A DNA stretch of 64,000 nt from Linnemannia elongata (taxonomy: Eukaryota > Mortierellomycota > Mortierellomycetes > Mortierellales > Mortierellaceae). The notes under the pieces were generated by a model, which did no database searches, was not told where the DNA came from, and saw nothing but the letters and a program-made list of their open reading frames with translations. The DNA lies in NCBI GenBank assembly GCA_036320915.1, contig JAXBDG010000014.1:372001-436000 (forward strand), in the 5' to 3' direction. Each line of letters begins with the position of its first letter. Position 1 is the stretch's first letter. Both the position numbers and the translations under genes were made by a program. Shown piece by piece: positions 27,529 through 39,200 of this stretch.

Positions 27529-28710
27529 TTAACGCTCCTTCTCGGCGATGGGGTTGGCGTGGATGGTGGTGGAGAGGATACGGATTGGCTGTGTGGGTCT
27601 GTTCTTGGCATCGACAGGAATCTTTTCAATGGCATCGAGGGTCGTATCAACACCGTCGATGACTTTTGCAAAGATGGTGTACTTTGTGTCTAGATGCGGC
27701 TGTTTGTCGTAGGTGATGAAGAATTGTGATCCGTTGCTATCTGGTCCCGAGTTGGCCATTGACACGATCCCACGCCCCGTATGCTATGTGTACGATGCGA
27801 TAACAAATGGGTGTATGGTCAGTTGGACATTCTTTTGTCTGCTATCAGATGGATCTGGAAATTCTTAGGACTGCGACACAGGTCAGAACCCAAAATAAAA
27901 AAATAACGTCCGAGGGAGAGAGACAACCCTGTGCACACACACGTACACCCAACACCCAACACGCCATTCGCCAATAGATCAATCCTGTCAAATTCTTACC
28001 TTCAATCCTCCGCGAAGCTCGTCAGCAAACTTTTTACCCCAGATCGAGTTTCCGCCTTTGCCCGTTCCTGTGGGGTCGCCTGTCTGGACCATGAAGCCCT
28101 TGATGTTGCGGTGGAACAGGTTGTTATCATAGTATCCGCTTGCGCACAATGCCAGAAAGTTCTATTGGCATACAAAATAAACAGTCCGTTAGAAACCAAG
28201 GTGCTCATCATCTTTCTTTCGTGGGTTGACGTGTGTTTGTTTGAGCATGCCTGGCGCATTTTATGAGCGGGTTGGTGGTTGCTGATGGAGAGGGGGAGGA
28301 TGTAAGATGGTGGTCTGACGTGTGGTGATGACTGGTCGGAAGAGTGAGAGTAGCGACGAGGAGGAGCGTTGATGTAGGGTGTAGGTGTCGAGGTGGATGA
28401 GTGACAGGGTCCGAATGCGTGTTGAGTGAGTGAAGTAGGCAGGCACATTGACTTGCCTCGGCTGTCTTGGGTACGCTCTCGCAGAAGATCTCCAGCTTGA
28501 GGTCTCCTAGGTCGGTGTGCAGAGTGACAGACTACGGCAGAACAAAAAAAAAGAGTTCAAATGGTGAAGAATGGGAGAACGAATGCTCGTTAGTTTTGGC
28601 GTTTGCTCGCGCCTGGTAGTTATTAACAATAAGAAATTGCAGCCATATTATTCCTATGCTGTTTTCAGTGGTGACTAGATACTCCTCCTGTTGGCATTCC
28701 TGCTTACCAT
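27529..28710 (-). CDS. PPIL3: cyclophilin-type peptidyl-prolyl isomerase, PPIL3 orthologue (164 aa)
   Basis: Coding exons are 28710-28708 (only the ATG), 28531-28457, 28161-28000 and 27783-27529. The product begins [19 protein letters not shown] and carries [47 protein letters not shown] and the end TTIHANP, matching animal PPIL3 (161 aa) along its length. Catalytic FHR and the QTGDPTGTG loop are intact. PPIL3 is a spliceosome-associated prolyl isomerase, so a nuclear mRNA-processing role is expected. Two splice oddities: the first coding exon holds just the start codon (ATG|GTAAGC), and the second intron has a GC donor (GAG|GCAAGT, 28456-28455) with a normal AG acceptor. Frame and homology agree only with these borders. 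It shares a 279-bp divergent promoter with ESF2. Confidence 0.95.
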
Positions 28711-28989
28711 GGTGTATGTGTTGAGTGTTGAGCGTACGGTGCAGTTTAGGCTGAGCGTGAAGTGAAGACAGGCAGTGAGCGTCTGAGCCTGCTTGACAGT
28801 CCCTTTGATGGTGGGATCAAAACACTTCAGCAGTCACAAGGCACTCTTTTTCTTTTCTTTTTTTTTTTTTTTGGACCACGACAAGAAAGTAAAGGTTCAC
28901 TTAACTTGCAGGAACAAGGAGCTCATCGTCGGTCAAGTCATCCACAACCACCCCCCACTCCACCCAACAACACCAAAAACTACATCACA
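28711..28989. promoter_or_regulatory. divergent promoter between PPIL3 and ESF2
   Basis: Only 279 bp separate the two start codons, which point away from each other, so both promoters lie here. A T15 run sits at about 28859-28873. Both genes act in nuclear RNA processing, so co-regulation is plausible. Confidence 0.6.
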
Positions 28990-30273
28990 ATGTCAGCAAA
29001 AGTCAAGGCAGACGACATCTTCAACCTCGAAGAGGCTGATTCAGACGGCTCCGGTTACGATTCGGAGGAGCAGCACACCACCAAGAAGGCTTCTTCTAAG
29101 AAGGTCACCAAGACTGCCGCCGCCAAAAAGAAGAACACCGCCGTCTTTGGTCTGGATCAGGCTGGAGGAAGTGATGACGAGGGCGACTACAGTTCACAGG
29201 ACGAGAACGACGACGACGAGGAGGATGACAAGGATACCACTATTACAGCATCATTGGACTCGAGGTTCAAGCTCGCCGATGACAAGGAAGACGGTGATGA
29301 GGAGGATGGGTCAAAGCGGGTACGTGGCGCCAAGAAGACGAAAAAGGTCAAACCTTTGACCCCTGAGGAATTGGAAAAGTTCCAGGCAGCTCGTGACAAG
29401 ACTGGTATCGTCTACCTCTCTAAGATCCCTCCCTTCATGAAGCCTGTCAAGCTGCGTCATTTGCTGGGCGCCTTTGGAGAGCTCGGCCGCGTCTACCTTG
29501 CCCCTGAAGGTAAACTTCACTTTCAGGATCACACCAAGTCGGAGCAATCGTTTACTCAGGACGCGGACTGTACTATATATCCTAACGAACTGTTTGATTT
29601 TTCTCAATTACGGCTATTTAGACCCAAAGGTGGCAGCGCGTCGCAAAAAGTATGGAGGCAACAAGAAGCAGAACTTTACAGAAGGATGGGTTGAGTTCAA
29701 GGACAAGGCGATTGCAAAGCAGGTGGCCAAGTCTCTGAACGCAACCATCATTGGCGGCAGCAAGAAGAGCTTCTACCATGACGATATGTGGAACATCAAA
29801 TACCTCCCCAAGTTCAAATGGGACCACCTCACCGAGAGAATCGGTAAGTTTCTTTGGCCTCTTTTTATTTTTTGCAAGACTCTGTACTTTTTTGCTATGT
29901 ACTGAGCAATTAATCTGACGTTGTTTAACATTTGTTACCTACCTTAGCGTACGAGAATGCATCAAGAGCACAGAGACTGCAGGCAGAGATTAACCAAGCG
30001 AAGCGCGAGAACAAGACGATTTTGACCAACATTGAGAAGGCCAAGATGATCAAGAACATGGAGGAGAAAAAGGCAGCCAAGCGACAGGCGAGCGAGATGG
30101 ACTCTACACCCGCCGCATCATCAACAGCAACATCAACAGGAGAACCCAAGATCCGTCGTACATTTAAGCAGCGTCGTCTGGGAGAGAGCAGCGAATCTAC
30201 ATCAGCAGCAGCACCAGCCAAGCCAGTGTCGGGCAAGATCAAGAGCGTCCTTGGTAATGTCTTTGGACGGTAG
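28990..30273 (+). CDS. ESF2: ESF2/ABT1 family pre-rRNA processing factor (355 aa)
   Basis: Exons 28990-29509, 29622-29843 and 29948-30273 join in frame. A long acidic/Lys-rich N-terminus (DDEEDDKD, KKTKKVKPL) is followed by the family core: TGIVYLSKIPPFMKPVKLR, HLLGAFGELGRVYLAPE (RRM fold), then RRKKYGGNKKQNFTEGWVEF, DKAIAKQVAKSLN, GGSKKSFYHDDMWNIKYLP and FKWDHLTERIAYENASR. These are hallmark motifs of yeast Esf2 and animal ABT1. The family binds U3 snoRNP/pre-rRNA and stimulates Dbp8 for 18S rRNA maturation in the nucleolus. A coiled, Lys-rich C-terminus ends in KIKSVLGNVFGR. The chosen ATG is the first in good context after the T-run; the in-frame ATG at 28762 would extend into the promoter of the divergent gene. 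AATAAAC at 30362 is a likely poly(A) signal. Confidence 0.95.
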
Positions 30274-30918
30274 ATTTGGACATACGCGTAACGCGATATT
30301 TCATTTCTTGACACTTCTTTCTCCCCTCTACTCCACATCGCATTCACACTCGCTCACACTCATAATAAACTACTACTGCATGTCAAAGAACACGGACCAA
30401 TACTTTTTTCTCAGGAGAATATAACACCGGCCAGTGAAAAAAAGTTTTGCTGTGCTAGTTCGTCATGGTTGACTGTTGTATGGGTATTTGGTTGATGGTC
30501 AGTGTGGCAGACAGACAGAAATACAGAGCAATTGAATTTTTTATATTTCCCTTGCATTCTGAGTCACCTTCGAGGCAGCCCGCAGCCCCGCAGTGGACCC
30601 ATGCAAGTTGTACGCGACGTAGATGCACGTTACGATTCATACCCCTTAACATTTCCGCTTCTTAAATAGCGGAGCATCCTGCCCCGTTACTGGTCCACCA
30701 TCAATCAATAACACACACAACATAACACACACACACTTGCATTTGCACTCACACGGCACAGATAACCCCTACCCTGCCCCTGAACAATTGTTTTGGTTTC
30801 CCACCCACTAGCCGCCTTTTAACTTTTTTTTGTCTGCTTCGATTCATCTTTTCCCTTTTTTTCCTTTCATCTCTTAACCCACTCTCACTCCTCCCCTCAC
30901 ACCCCTCTTACAATAACC
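30274..30918. other. ESF2 3' flank and prolyl-tRNA synthetase promoter
   Basis: There is no gene. The first about 150 bp are the ESF2 3'UTR (AATAAAC at 30362). The last about 200 bp are C/T/A-rich with CACACA and T-runs, typical of promoters here, leading to the ATG at 30919. Confidence 0.55.
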
Positions 30919-33294
30919 ATGTGTAAGTAGTTACTCTCTACATTACTTACTCACCCATCGACACATAGACACTCGCTCACAACAGAAAATGACCAATGGA
31001 CTCCAATGCTTCACCTAAACACTCATCGCGTGGTTCGTTCCTCAACTATTCAATCTCCTTTTTATTCACTCTATTTTTTTTCTTCTCTTTCTTCACGCTT
31101 ATGCTCTCAAACAAAAAACCAAAAAAAACTAGCTGCTGAAGAAGCTGTTGCCCCCGCCGTCGTTGCTGACGCTGCTGCCCCCGCCCCTGCTGAGGGTGCC
31201 GGCAAGGCTAGAACCCCCAAGGTCAAGGCCCCCCAGGTCCCCAAGGTCAACAAGATGGCCCCCAAGGCCAACAAGAAGGAGGCCGCCTCGACCGGTGCCG
31301 TTCAGATCGGTATCGAGTACAAGAAGGATGTTGACTTCCCCAAGTGGTACCAGCAGGTATGCCGCGAGAAGGGACATTTGTTGTTGTCTTGTAAAAAGTG
31401 TGTTGTGGGGCATTGTGACTAATTGGTATCGCGTTTTTTTCTTTTGTATCGTGTGAATATTGTAGGTCGTTACCCGCTCTGAGATGCTCGAGTACTACGA
31501 TGTCAGTGGATGCTATATCTTGAGACCCTGGGCTTACAAGATCTGGCAGGAGATCCAGCGTAGGTCGACTCTCTTTATTATCTTTTGCTGGAGGCGTCTT
31601 ATTACTCAGGATACTATCTTGTTCATCAGGAGGCGCAATGGATTAAAAAAAAAGAAGGCACAGAAACAAAGCTAACAAAGGAATTTACTTTGCTACTATG
31701 AACAATAGAATGGTTCGACAGCGAGATTCAGGAGTTGGGCGTTGAGAACTCATACTTCCCCATGTTCGTCCCTGCCAAGAACTTGGAGAAGGAGAAGGAT
31801 CACGTCGAGGGCTTCGCCGCTGAGGTCGCCTGGGTTACTAAGGCGTAAGTTTCCTTTTTGTATTGTTATGCGGGCAAAAAAGAAAATATTGTCATGGGAG
31901 TACATCAGGACCAGTATGCCGGAACAATACCAAAAAAAAAAAAGGTCAAATGGCTAACCACCTTCCACTTTTTAATATTTTCCAACACCACTCACAATCG
32001 ATACGACAACCATCTGGAACTAAAAAATAACAGTGGAAGCAGCGACTTGGAGGAGCCTTTGGCTGTTCGCCCCACCTCGGAGACTGTCATGTACCCCTAC
32101 TACGCCAAGTGGGTTCGCTCGCACAGAGATCTTCCCCTCCGTTTGAACCAGTGGTGCAACGTTGTCCGTTGGGAGTTCAAGAACCCCCAGCCCTTCTTGC
32201 GTACTCGTGAGTTCTTGTGGCAGGAGGGTCACACTGCTTTTGCCACCAAGGCCGAGGCCGACACTGAGGTTCACCAGATCTTGGAGCTTTACCGCCAGGT
32301 CTACGAGGATCTCCTTGCCGTCCCCGTCATCAAGGGAATCAAGTCTGAGAAGGAGAAGTTTGCTGGAGGATTGTACACCACCACCGTCGAGGGTTACATC
32401 CCCACGACCGGACGTGGTATCCAAGCCGCCACCTCCCACTGCTTGGGTCAGAACTTCGCCAAGATGTTTGGTATCTCCTTTGAGGATCCCCAGGGACCCC
32501 TCCCCTCTGGTGAGGCCAGACCTGCCTGCCACGCTTGGCAGAACTCGTGGGGTTTGACCACCCGCTCTTTGGGTGTTATGATCATGGTCCATGGAGATGA
32601 CAAGGGTCTTGTATTGCCTCCCCGTGTTGCCGCTGTCCAGGTTATTGTCATCCCCTGCGGTGTCAACTCCAAGACCTCGGAAGAGGACAAGGTCGCTGTT
32701 GATGAGCGTGTTGCCGATATTGCCAAGCAGCTCAAGAAGGCCGGTATCCGCGCCAAGGTCGATGACCGCTCCACCTACTCTGTTGGTTACAAGTTCAACC
32801 ACTGGGAGCTCCGTGGTGTCCCCGTCCGTCTTGAGGTCGGCCCCAAGGATGTCAAGTCCAACCAGGCCCTTGCTGCCCGTCGTGATAACGGCGAGAAGTC
32901 GACCATCTCGCACGAAACCCTCGTCAAGGATGTCCGTACGCTCTTGGATACCGTCCAGGCTGATATGTTCACCCGTGCTAAGGAGATCCGTGATGCCAAT
33001 GTGATCAGGGTTGAGGACTGGAAGGACTTTGTCCCTGCTTTGGACAACAAGAAGTTCTGCTTGATCCCCTGGTGCGAGGAGGTTGCTTGTGAGGAGGAGA
33101 TCAAGGAGAAGTCTGCCCGCACTGGATTGGCCACTGAGGAGGCTCAGGATGAAAAGGCTCCCTCGATGGGCGCCAAGTCCCTCTGCATTCCCCTCGAGCA
33201 GCCCCAGGATAAGCCCATTGTTGCTGGCGAGACCAAGTGCGCCTCCTGCGGTAAGGATGCCAAGCGCTGGGCCCTTTTCGGACGCTCCTACTAA
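30919..33294 (+). CDS. prolyl-tRNA synthetase, cytosolic eukaryotic/archaeal type (572 aa)
   Basis: Exons 30919-30922 (ATGT only), 31133-31356, 31466-31559, 31709-31844 and 32034-33294. The joined protein starts [18 protein letters not shown], a Lys/Ala-rich tail, then the class II core: [55 protein letters not shown], the motif 2 region [23 protein letters not shown] ([13 protein letters not shown]), [20 protein letters not shown] and the motif 3 arginine PPRVAAVQ. It ends in a zinc-binding tail ([18 protein letters not shown]), diagnostic of the eukaryote-type enzyme. It charges tRNA-Pro for cytosolic translation. It is standalone, unlike the animal Glu-Pro fusion. The four-base first coding exon is unusual, but donor (ATGT|GTAAGT), acceptor (AACTAG) and the resulting Met-Ser-Ala start all agree. 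Confidence 0.96.
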
Positions 33295-33566
33295 GCGACT
33301 TCTTCCTGCCTGTGCTTAAATGCATGGGAGGTGGGGGGTTTCTTTCTGTGGACGTTGTTCGATATGTGAAGTGTTCTGAAACTTCAAAGAGATCTCTTTT
33401 TTTTCCTTTCTTTTCTTTTGTGATCCTTGAAAAATAAATATGTAAAACTCCAAACACGTTTGCTGCATTGGTGGTGTCGAGAAATGACGAGTGTCAAATA
33501 GGGGCGTTTTTTTTGTAGGTTTTAATTATTAGAGAGATGAGTTGGAGTGTTGTTCGCCTGCCTTGA
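33295..33566. other. convergent 3' flanks of prolyl-tRNA synthetase and the PCI gene
   Basis: There is no gene. AAAAATAAATA at 33430 is a likely poly(A) signal for the synthetase. On the minus strand the 3'UTR of the PCI-domain gene begins at 33566. Confidence 0.5.
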
Positions 33567-35645
33567 TCATGCGTACTCTTCTACCACCTCCACGCTAGAA
33601 ACGGGCGGGAAGGAATTTGTCTTTGAGACGACCAAAATCTTTTTCTCCGAGTGGATGTATCCCCTGATATAGCCCTATTTATCCCCAAGGTGCCGTAGAA
33701 AGAAAAAATAAATTATAAATTGTCAACTTCTGCTTCCTTACTTTTCCTGTTCCCCTCACAAAGCATAGACCCCCACCCAAGCTCCCTTGACAGAACAAAA
33801 AAAAAAAAAGAGCAAAGCAAGGACTTACCTGGTCAAGTAAAGACGCAGTTATGCATTCGACATCCCAGATATCAAAACTGCCATCCTTTATCAACAACTG
33901 ACCCACACTGACCAACAGATTCAAATCCACCCTCGGCTGACCGGCATTGAGCAACCAAACCCTCCTAATCAACGACCGCCAGCACAAAACACGCAACTTT
34001 TCCTTCAACAAGAAGTAGATCTCCTTCTTGACAAACCAACCCAAAACCTCCGGACTATCCAAATGGTTATCCAACAGTCCCAAGTCGCCCAATTTCACTG
34101 CTCTAATAAGCGTCGAGAAGTAAACCTCGAGGTCGTAGGCGCGGAGGAGTTGTTGGGAAGGAAAAATTCCAAGACAGAGTCGAGCCGCGACCAGGTAGAT
34201 GAGGATGAGTCGGGCGTTGTTATAAGTAACTTCGTTGGTGGATTGGGGGTCGTGGGGGTTCTGGGGCGGGCAGTTCCGGAAAGCGAAAGCAAGATGACGT
34301 TCGGTGGATCGGAGGTCGAGTTGGTAAAGGTAGTAACGGCCGAGGTAGTAGCGGTGAGTGACTTGTTGACTCATTGGGTACTGTTCTAGTTTTACTCCTG
34401 CCTTGGAAATGTTGGCGATCATTGTTGGGAGTAGACGCGTCGATTGGATCTGTTGTTTCGAGAAGGAAAATGTTGCAGAAGGGCATGTGTAAGTTTTGAG
34501 GCGAAGTGTTAATAGAGAGACGATCCTGGTCCTATCGAACAGTTGCGCGGAAAATCAAGAAGGCTCCTGGAATGACTGAATGGAAGAGAGACTTGCCTTA
34601 AAGTAGACACGGAAGGTAAGGTTGGCGAGATAATAAAGTGCCATCTTTTTAGAATCCTTCAAGTCGTTGCTCGTCTTGTCACTTATCACGACGTTGAACG
34701 CTCTCGATAGATGCTTTGCTGCTGCGTCGCTGACTTTGAGTTCCTTTGCGGTTGGGTTCTCTTTATCTGCCTAATGTTGGAGAACAGTAGAGTGACAAAA
34801 ATGTTAGTGGTTGGAGTTTGGTGCGAAAACATGAGTCGAGGTTGAGCAGAAACGCGAAAAGGTGGAAAGTGTGGTATGGTTTTGGTGGGTATTACCAAGG
34901 TTGCCCAGTCGACCAGCGAGTAGGATATGTTCATCAGCAGAGGAGTCAACCATTGTGCGTCAAAAGCGGTATAAAGTCCCAAAAATGATCTACAGCAAAC
35001 AGGAATAGAAAGGAAAGGGAGAGCGGTTACTTTAGCAAAAAATGATTTGATCCACGCGACTTTCAAAACGCGTTCCAAGGTTATGACCAGGCGAACAACA
35101 ATCGACCGAGGTTCTCATGAAGACAATAGAAAATTACCCGTAGCAAGTCGATAAGAGCTCGTAGACATCGGCGAGGTCAGAGGTGTCGAGACATGAGGCG
35201 ATAGTGAAGATGAGGTAGTTTGTGATGAGGTCCTTGAGAGGCCTTGGCGCGTCCAATGATTCGCAATCTGCCGCCACTGTCGATCGTATTGACTCCTCTG
35301 TCATCTACTCTCACATAAGACAATATCGTGGAAAGAGGAGTCATTAATTCCTGCTTTTTATCGTTGGCGGATCAAATTATTTTGTCTCCTTTGGTCGGTA
35401 AAGACCGCGGCGACGGTTCATGTTGATATGTTGCGATCTGATCTGCTGCGATTTTTCGTTTTAGGGGAAACAGCACAACGACTAAGAGCTTGTCGGTTAT
35501 TGTCGCTTACGTCGTAGAGAACTTGGGAGAGCTGCTCGACACGCTCACTGGAGCTGTCGAGACTGATGAGATCGCAGATGGCATTCTTGTCCTTCTGTTT
35601 GTAAGCCTGAACTACCTCCCGAACAAACGACCGAATGGCCTGCAT
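33567..35645 (-). CDS. PCI-domain protein of the CSN12/PCID2 (Thp1-like) family (432 aa)
   Basis: Exons 35645-35511, 35304-35138, 34989-34896, 34770-34597, 34449-33829 and 33674-33567 join in frame. N-terminal TPR-like helices (MQAIRSFVREVVQAYKQKDK) precede LKDSKKMALYYLANLTFRVY, THRYYLGRYYLYQLDL, RHLAFAFRNCP, ARLILIYLVAARLCLGIFPS, LRAYDLEVYFSTLIRAVKLG and a winged-helix end with SLLDQ-GYIRGYIHSEKKILVV and NSFPPVSSV. These match PCID2/CSN12 along the length (family about 400-450 aa). Such proteins pair with Sem1/DSS1 in TREX-2-like mRNA export or COP9-associated splicing complexes; which branch this is cannot be settled by eye. Intron 4 has a GC donor (TTTAAG|GCAAGT, 34596-34595) required by frame and homology. 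It diverges from EME1. Confidence 0.9.
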
Positions 35646-36229
35646 TTGCTTGTTGCTCTGTTGGTGTGAACTGGACTGCGAAGGGAATGAAGGAGTGGGG
35701 AGCTCGTGGTTGTGAAATGGATGGTGGTTTGGGTCAGTGGTATGTGTCTGTTCTTGCTGGTTCCTGTCTATTGCTGCTGCTGGTCGTGTCGTGTGGGCAG
35801 GTCCCTCGCGTCGGAAGAGTGTCGTGTCAAACAAGGGCGGGTGGGGTATCCGTTGTATGTCGTACGAGGTCAAAAGGAGGAACGAGGCCAGGTTGGCTTT
35901 TGCCTCCCAGCAGAACAAGTTGAAGAGTGGCTTGTGTACCTTGGTCAACTTGCGCCGCCAAATTATTTCCTTTGCCAAATAACGTTTTCTTCTCCCAAGT
36001 CCCCACCCAACTCCTTCCTCCTCTCAGCCAGCCGGCAGAGCACCAGCAAAGGGATTGCTCACACTTTCGGTGTTCTCACCCATTCGCGTCCCCTTTCCCT
36101 CCTGTCCCGTTCTCAAGCACTTCTCACTCACTTGCACGAGCGACGAATCGGGATCTTCATTCCTACAGGAGAAGAACCTATATACCCCCCACCATCACCT
36201 AATCAAAACAATAACCAACAGAAAACAGG
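35646..36229. promoter_or_regulatory. divergent promoter between the PCI gene and EME1
   Basis: 584 bp between opposed start codons. The EME1-proximal half is C/T-rich with a C-run and an A/C-rich leader (AAAACAATAACC) immediately before the ATG. No additional gene is supported. Confidence 0.5.
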
Positions 36230-39200
36230 ATGGCGACTTTGTCACAGGTCGCCCTGTTGGAGATGGCACGCGAGGTCCTTCAAGTCTGTCAGGATGACGA
36301 GTACGACCTCCAACACATTATCGCCGACCTAACTATAACTAAGAGTACTGAAGTAACAATTAACCGTATCTTTGACGGTCAGGTAAACAAAAGAAACGAC
36401 ACAATTGCTCCTTCATGAAATTAGTAACAATGACACAGTTTCCCTGTCTGATTTTTGTGTCCAATACGCATTTAGAACATTCTCTAACCTTCCTTTTCGT
36501 TCGCGTGCAATAAACTTGATAGCTGAAGAAGAGGGGGGCTACTCGAGACTCGCCTGACTTGCCCTCGGCATCAGAACTATTTCGTTCAAGATCCCCGGAA
36601 CGACCTCTCACCCCTCCTCCTCAGACTGTTGCCCCCAGAAGTGGACCAACACCAACTCCTGCACCTGCACCAAAACCGACACCCGTGGAGTCATCGAGCA
36701 ACAGCGTGGTCGTGATTCTGTCCTCGGACGAGGAAGACAACTTCAAGTCTGCCAACCCCTTTGACGACCTCAGCGATAATGAGGACGGCTTCGACGAGCT
36801 CATGAAGAACATTCACCTCATCAAGTCGGGAGAAGCAGGAACATCCAAAAGGACAAACGGGATCTCCTCGGCCGGAGCATCTACTTTCAAGTCAACACCA
36901 TCGACGCCCTTGTCTCTTCGCAAGCGAACAGCATTATCGCCACCCCTCATCCTATCTGGCAGAAGATCGCCTTCAATTGAACCCGCACCATCATCGCCAC
37001 CATACCGGGAAATCTCGCCATCCATTGTCGCAAAGAAGTCGACAACAGCGACACTAACAGCAACGCGGACGAATGGCTTGAAACCAAAGTCTGCGGAGAC
37101 CACACCTACCAAACGGAACACTAGTAGAGTCGGCACCTTGGCTTCGGAATTCACCGACAGAATGCCGTCATCATTAGAGATCTGCTCAGAGTGGGACGAC
37201 ATACCCCTTCTTCCAGAATCGCCATCACATTCACCAAAAGCAATAAGGGGAACGCCGACGAAAGCACGGAATCACCCCAGGAGTCCTATTATCAAGGCGA
37301 GGTCTCTGTCTCCTACACCACCATACTCGCCCTCCAAGAGAGGATGGGCACTTTCTCGGTCACCCTCACCCGGATTCATGGCGCGACTCTCCAACAACGA
37401 CTCTCCTTATGTGGGAAAATCCTCTTCCTCAAAACCGACTACCCGGCCAGTTTCGACCGTAAGGCATCAGTCATCTTCGCCGTTTAGCATTTCAAGGGGC
37501 AGGAGCACAGATGAAAAGAAGTTTTCGCCTCTTCCATCAGAGGACGACCTGCTCCCGAGGACGCGAGAGTTCGACGCCACCTCGCCTGTGAGCAGGTACT
37601 CGGATGCGGCGTGGCTGAAAAGAGTCAAGGACGAGAAGCGGACAGATCGTGTGCTGGATGAGGAGAAATCAATTTGGCTCGACGACGATGTTGAGGACGA
37701 CAATTACGGCGTAAAGATGGAGTTCAAGCGCAGTGCCAGTAGCGAGACAGTCACCAACGACGGCGCCACAGATGTATTTGACCATGCCGGTACAAACGAG
37801 TGGTCCAAGTATGAGCATCTGGTTGACGATGATCTCAGTCCTCCAAGGTCATATAAGGACGATGACGAAAGCGACGACCCTCTGCGAGTCCTGGATGCCG
37901 ATGACGATTGGCGGTCAGGAACGAGGAAACGGTCTCGCAACAATGCCGGACTTTATGCATCGCCGTCCTCCAAGGATCTAAAAAAGTCCAAGCAGGCCCC
38001 AGGGACACCGACCAAGGCAAAGGTCAAGTCTGGCGCAGGAGCTTATTTGTCATCGTCGTCAGCGTTGGTGGTCCCAGGAATTGATCATTTTGATTTGAGC
38101 GAACTGGACGAATATCGGGACGAGTCCATTGTACTCGATGACGATGACGTTACTGAAGGTTACTCAGTCGAGAAGGAGATTGAGGTACGGAGGAAGCTGC
38201 GTCAGCAACAAGGCAGAAAGGCGACCCTAAAGAGGATCGACAGTCTAGATCTGGAGGATATGGATGACTTGTCCACTGCAACGAAACCACGGCAGAGGAA
38301 AGCCAAAGCAAAGGCTGTTGACTCGGATCTAGAATTTGACGCCAACAACAGCGATGGGGAGTACGGATCTGACACGGGAGCCTCAAAGACACTGACTGCC
38401 AAGGAGAAGAAGAAGGAGGAGGCCAGGTTGAAGCGGGAGGCGGCCAAGAAGAAAAAGGATGAAGAGAAGGCAGAGAAGGATAGGAAGAAGGAGGTTGAGC
38501 GGACAGCGAAGGAGGCAGAGGCAGCGGAAAGGAGGGCCAAGGGTCAAGCCAGGGAGAGCGAAGCGCAGAGGAAGAAGAAAGAGCGCGAGGAGGAGAAACG
38601 TATCAAAATGGCGGAGGCTGAGGCGGCCAAGCAGGCGGAGAGGGAGCTGAACGCCGCGAATCGATTGGTACCCAAGAGTAAATCAGTTGAGGAGATGGTC
38701 CTCTGCATGGAGGAGTCGATGTTTGATTCCGAGCTGGGCAAGGCTCTGCAGACGTACTTGCAGGCGATCGAGTGCCGGATTGACCTGCTCAAGTCCCCTG
38801 TCAGCACTGCCATTGCCGTTGCTGCTGCAGCCGCAGCAAACGCCTCAAGACCGATCGGCGAGTCATCCAGCTCCTCGCTTTCAGACCTCAACGGTACTAA
38901 CGATGCCTGCCCTGTCCGTGACCTGATCTTTTGGAGACGTATTATCAAGAAGCGATATGATGAACAGAAGGATATCGATGTGAACCTGCCCGAGGAGGAG
39001 CACACCGTTGAATTGGAGTCTTACTGGCTTTGCCACATGACTGCGAAGGAGTTCTGCAGGAAGATCAAGGATGATGAGCTGCACAGGTTCCTGGACTCGG
39101 TCTCGAGAGATATGCGGACTCGGATAAAGCGACAGAAGATGAAACAGGAGGCTATGGGCTTGACTCCGACATCCTACGAGGATCGAAGCCGACGACCGCG

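Noticed and set aside
28162..28230. Box C-like ATGATGA in PPIL3 intron 2, as in a C/D snoRNA
   Set aside because: No D box (CTGA) or terminal stem within the remaining intron.
32020..32913. 297-codon minus-strand frame over the prolyl-tRNA synthetase
   Set aside because: Antisense shadow of exon 5; the plus-strand product has all class II synthetase motifs.
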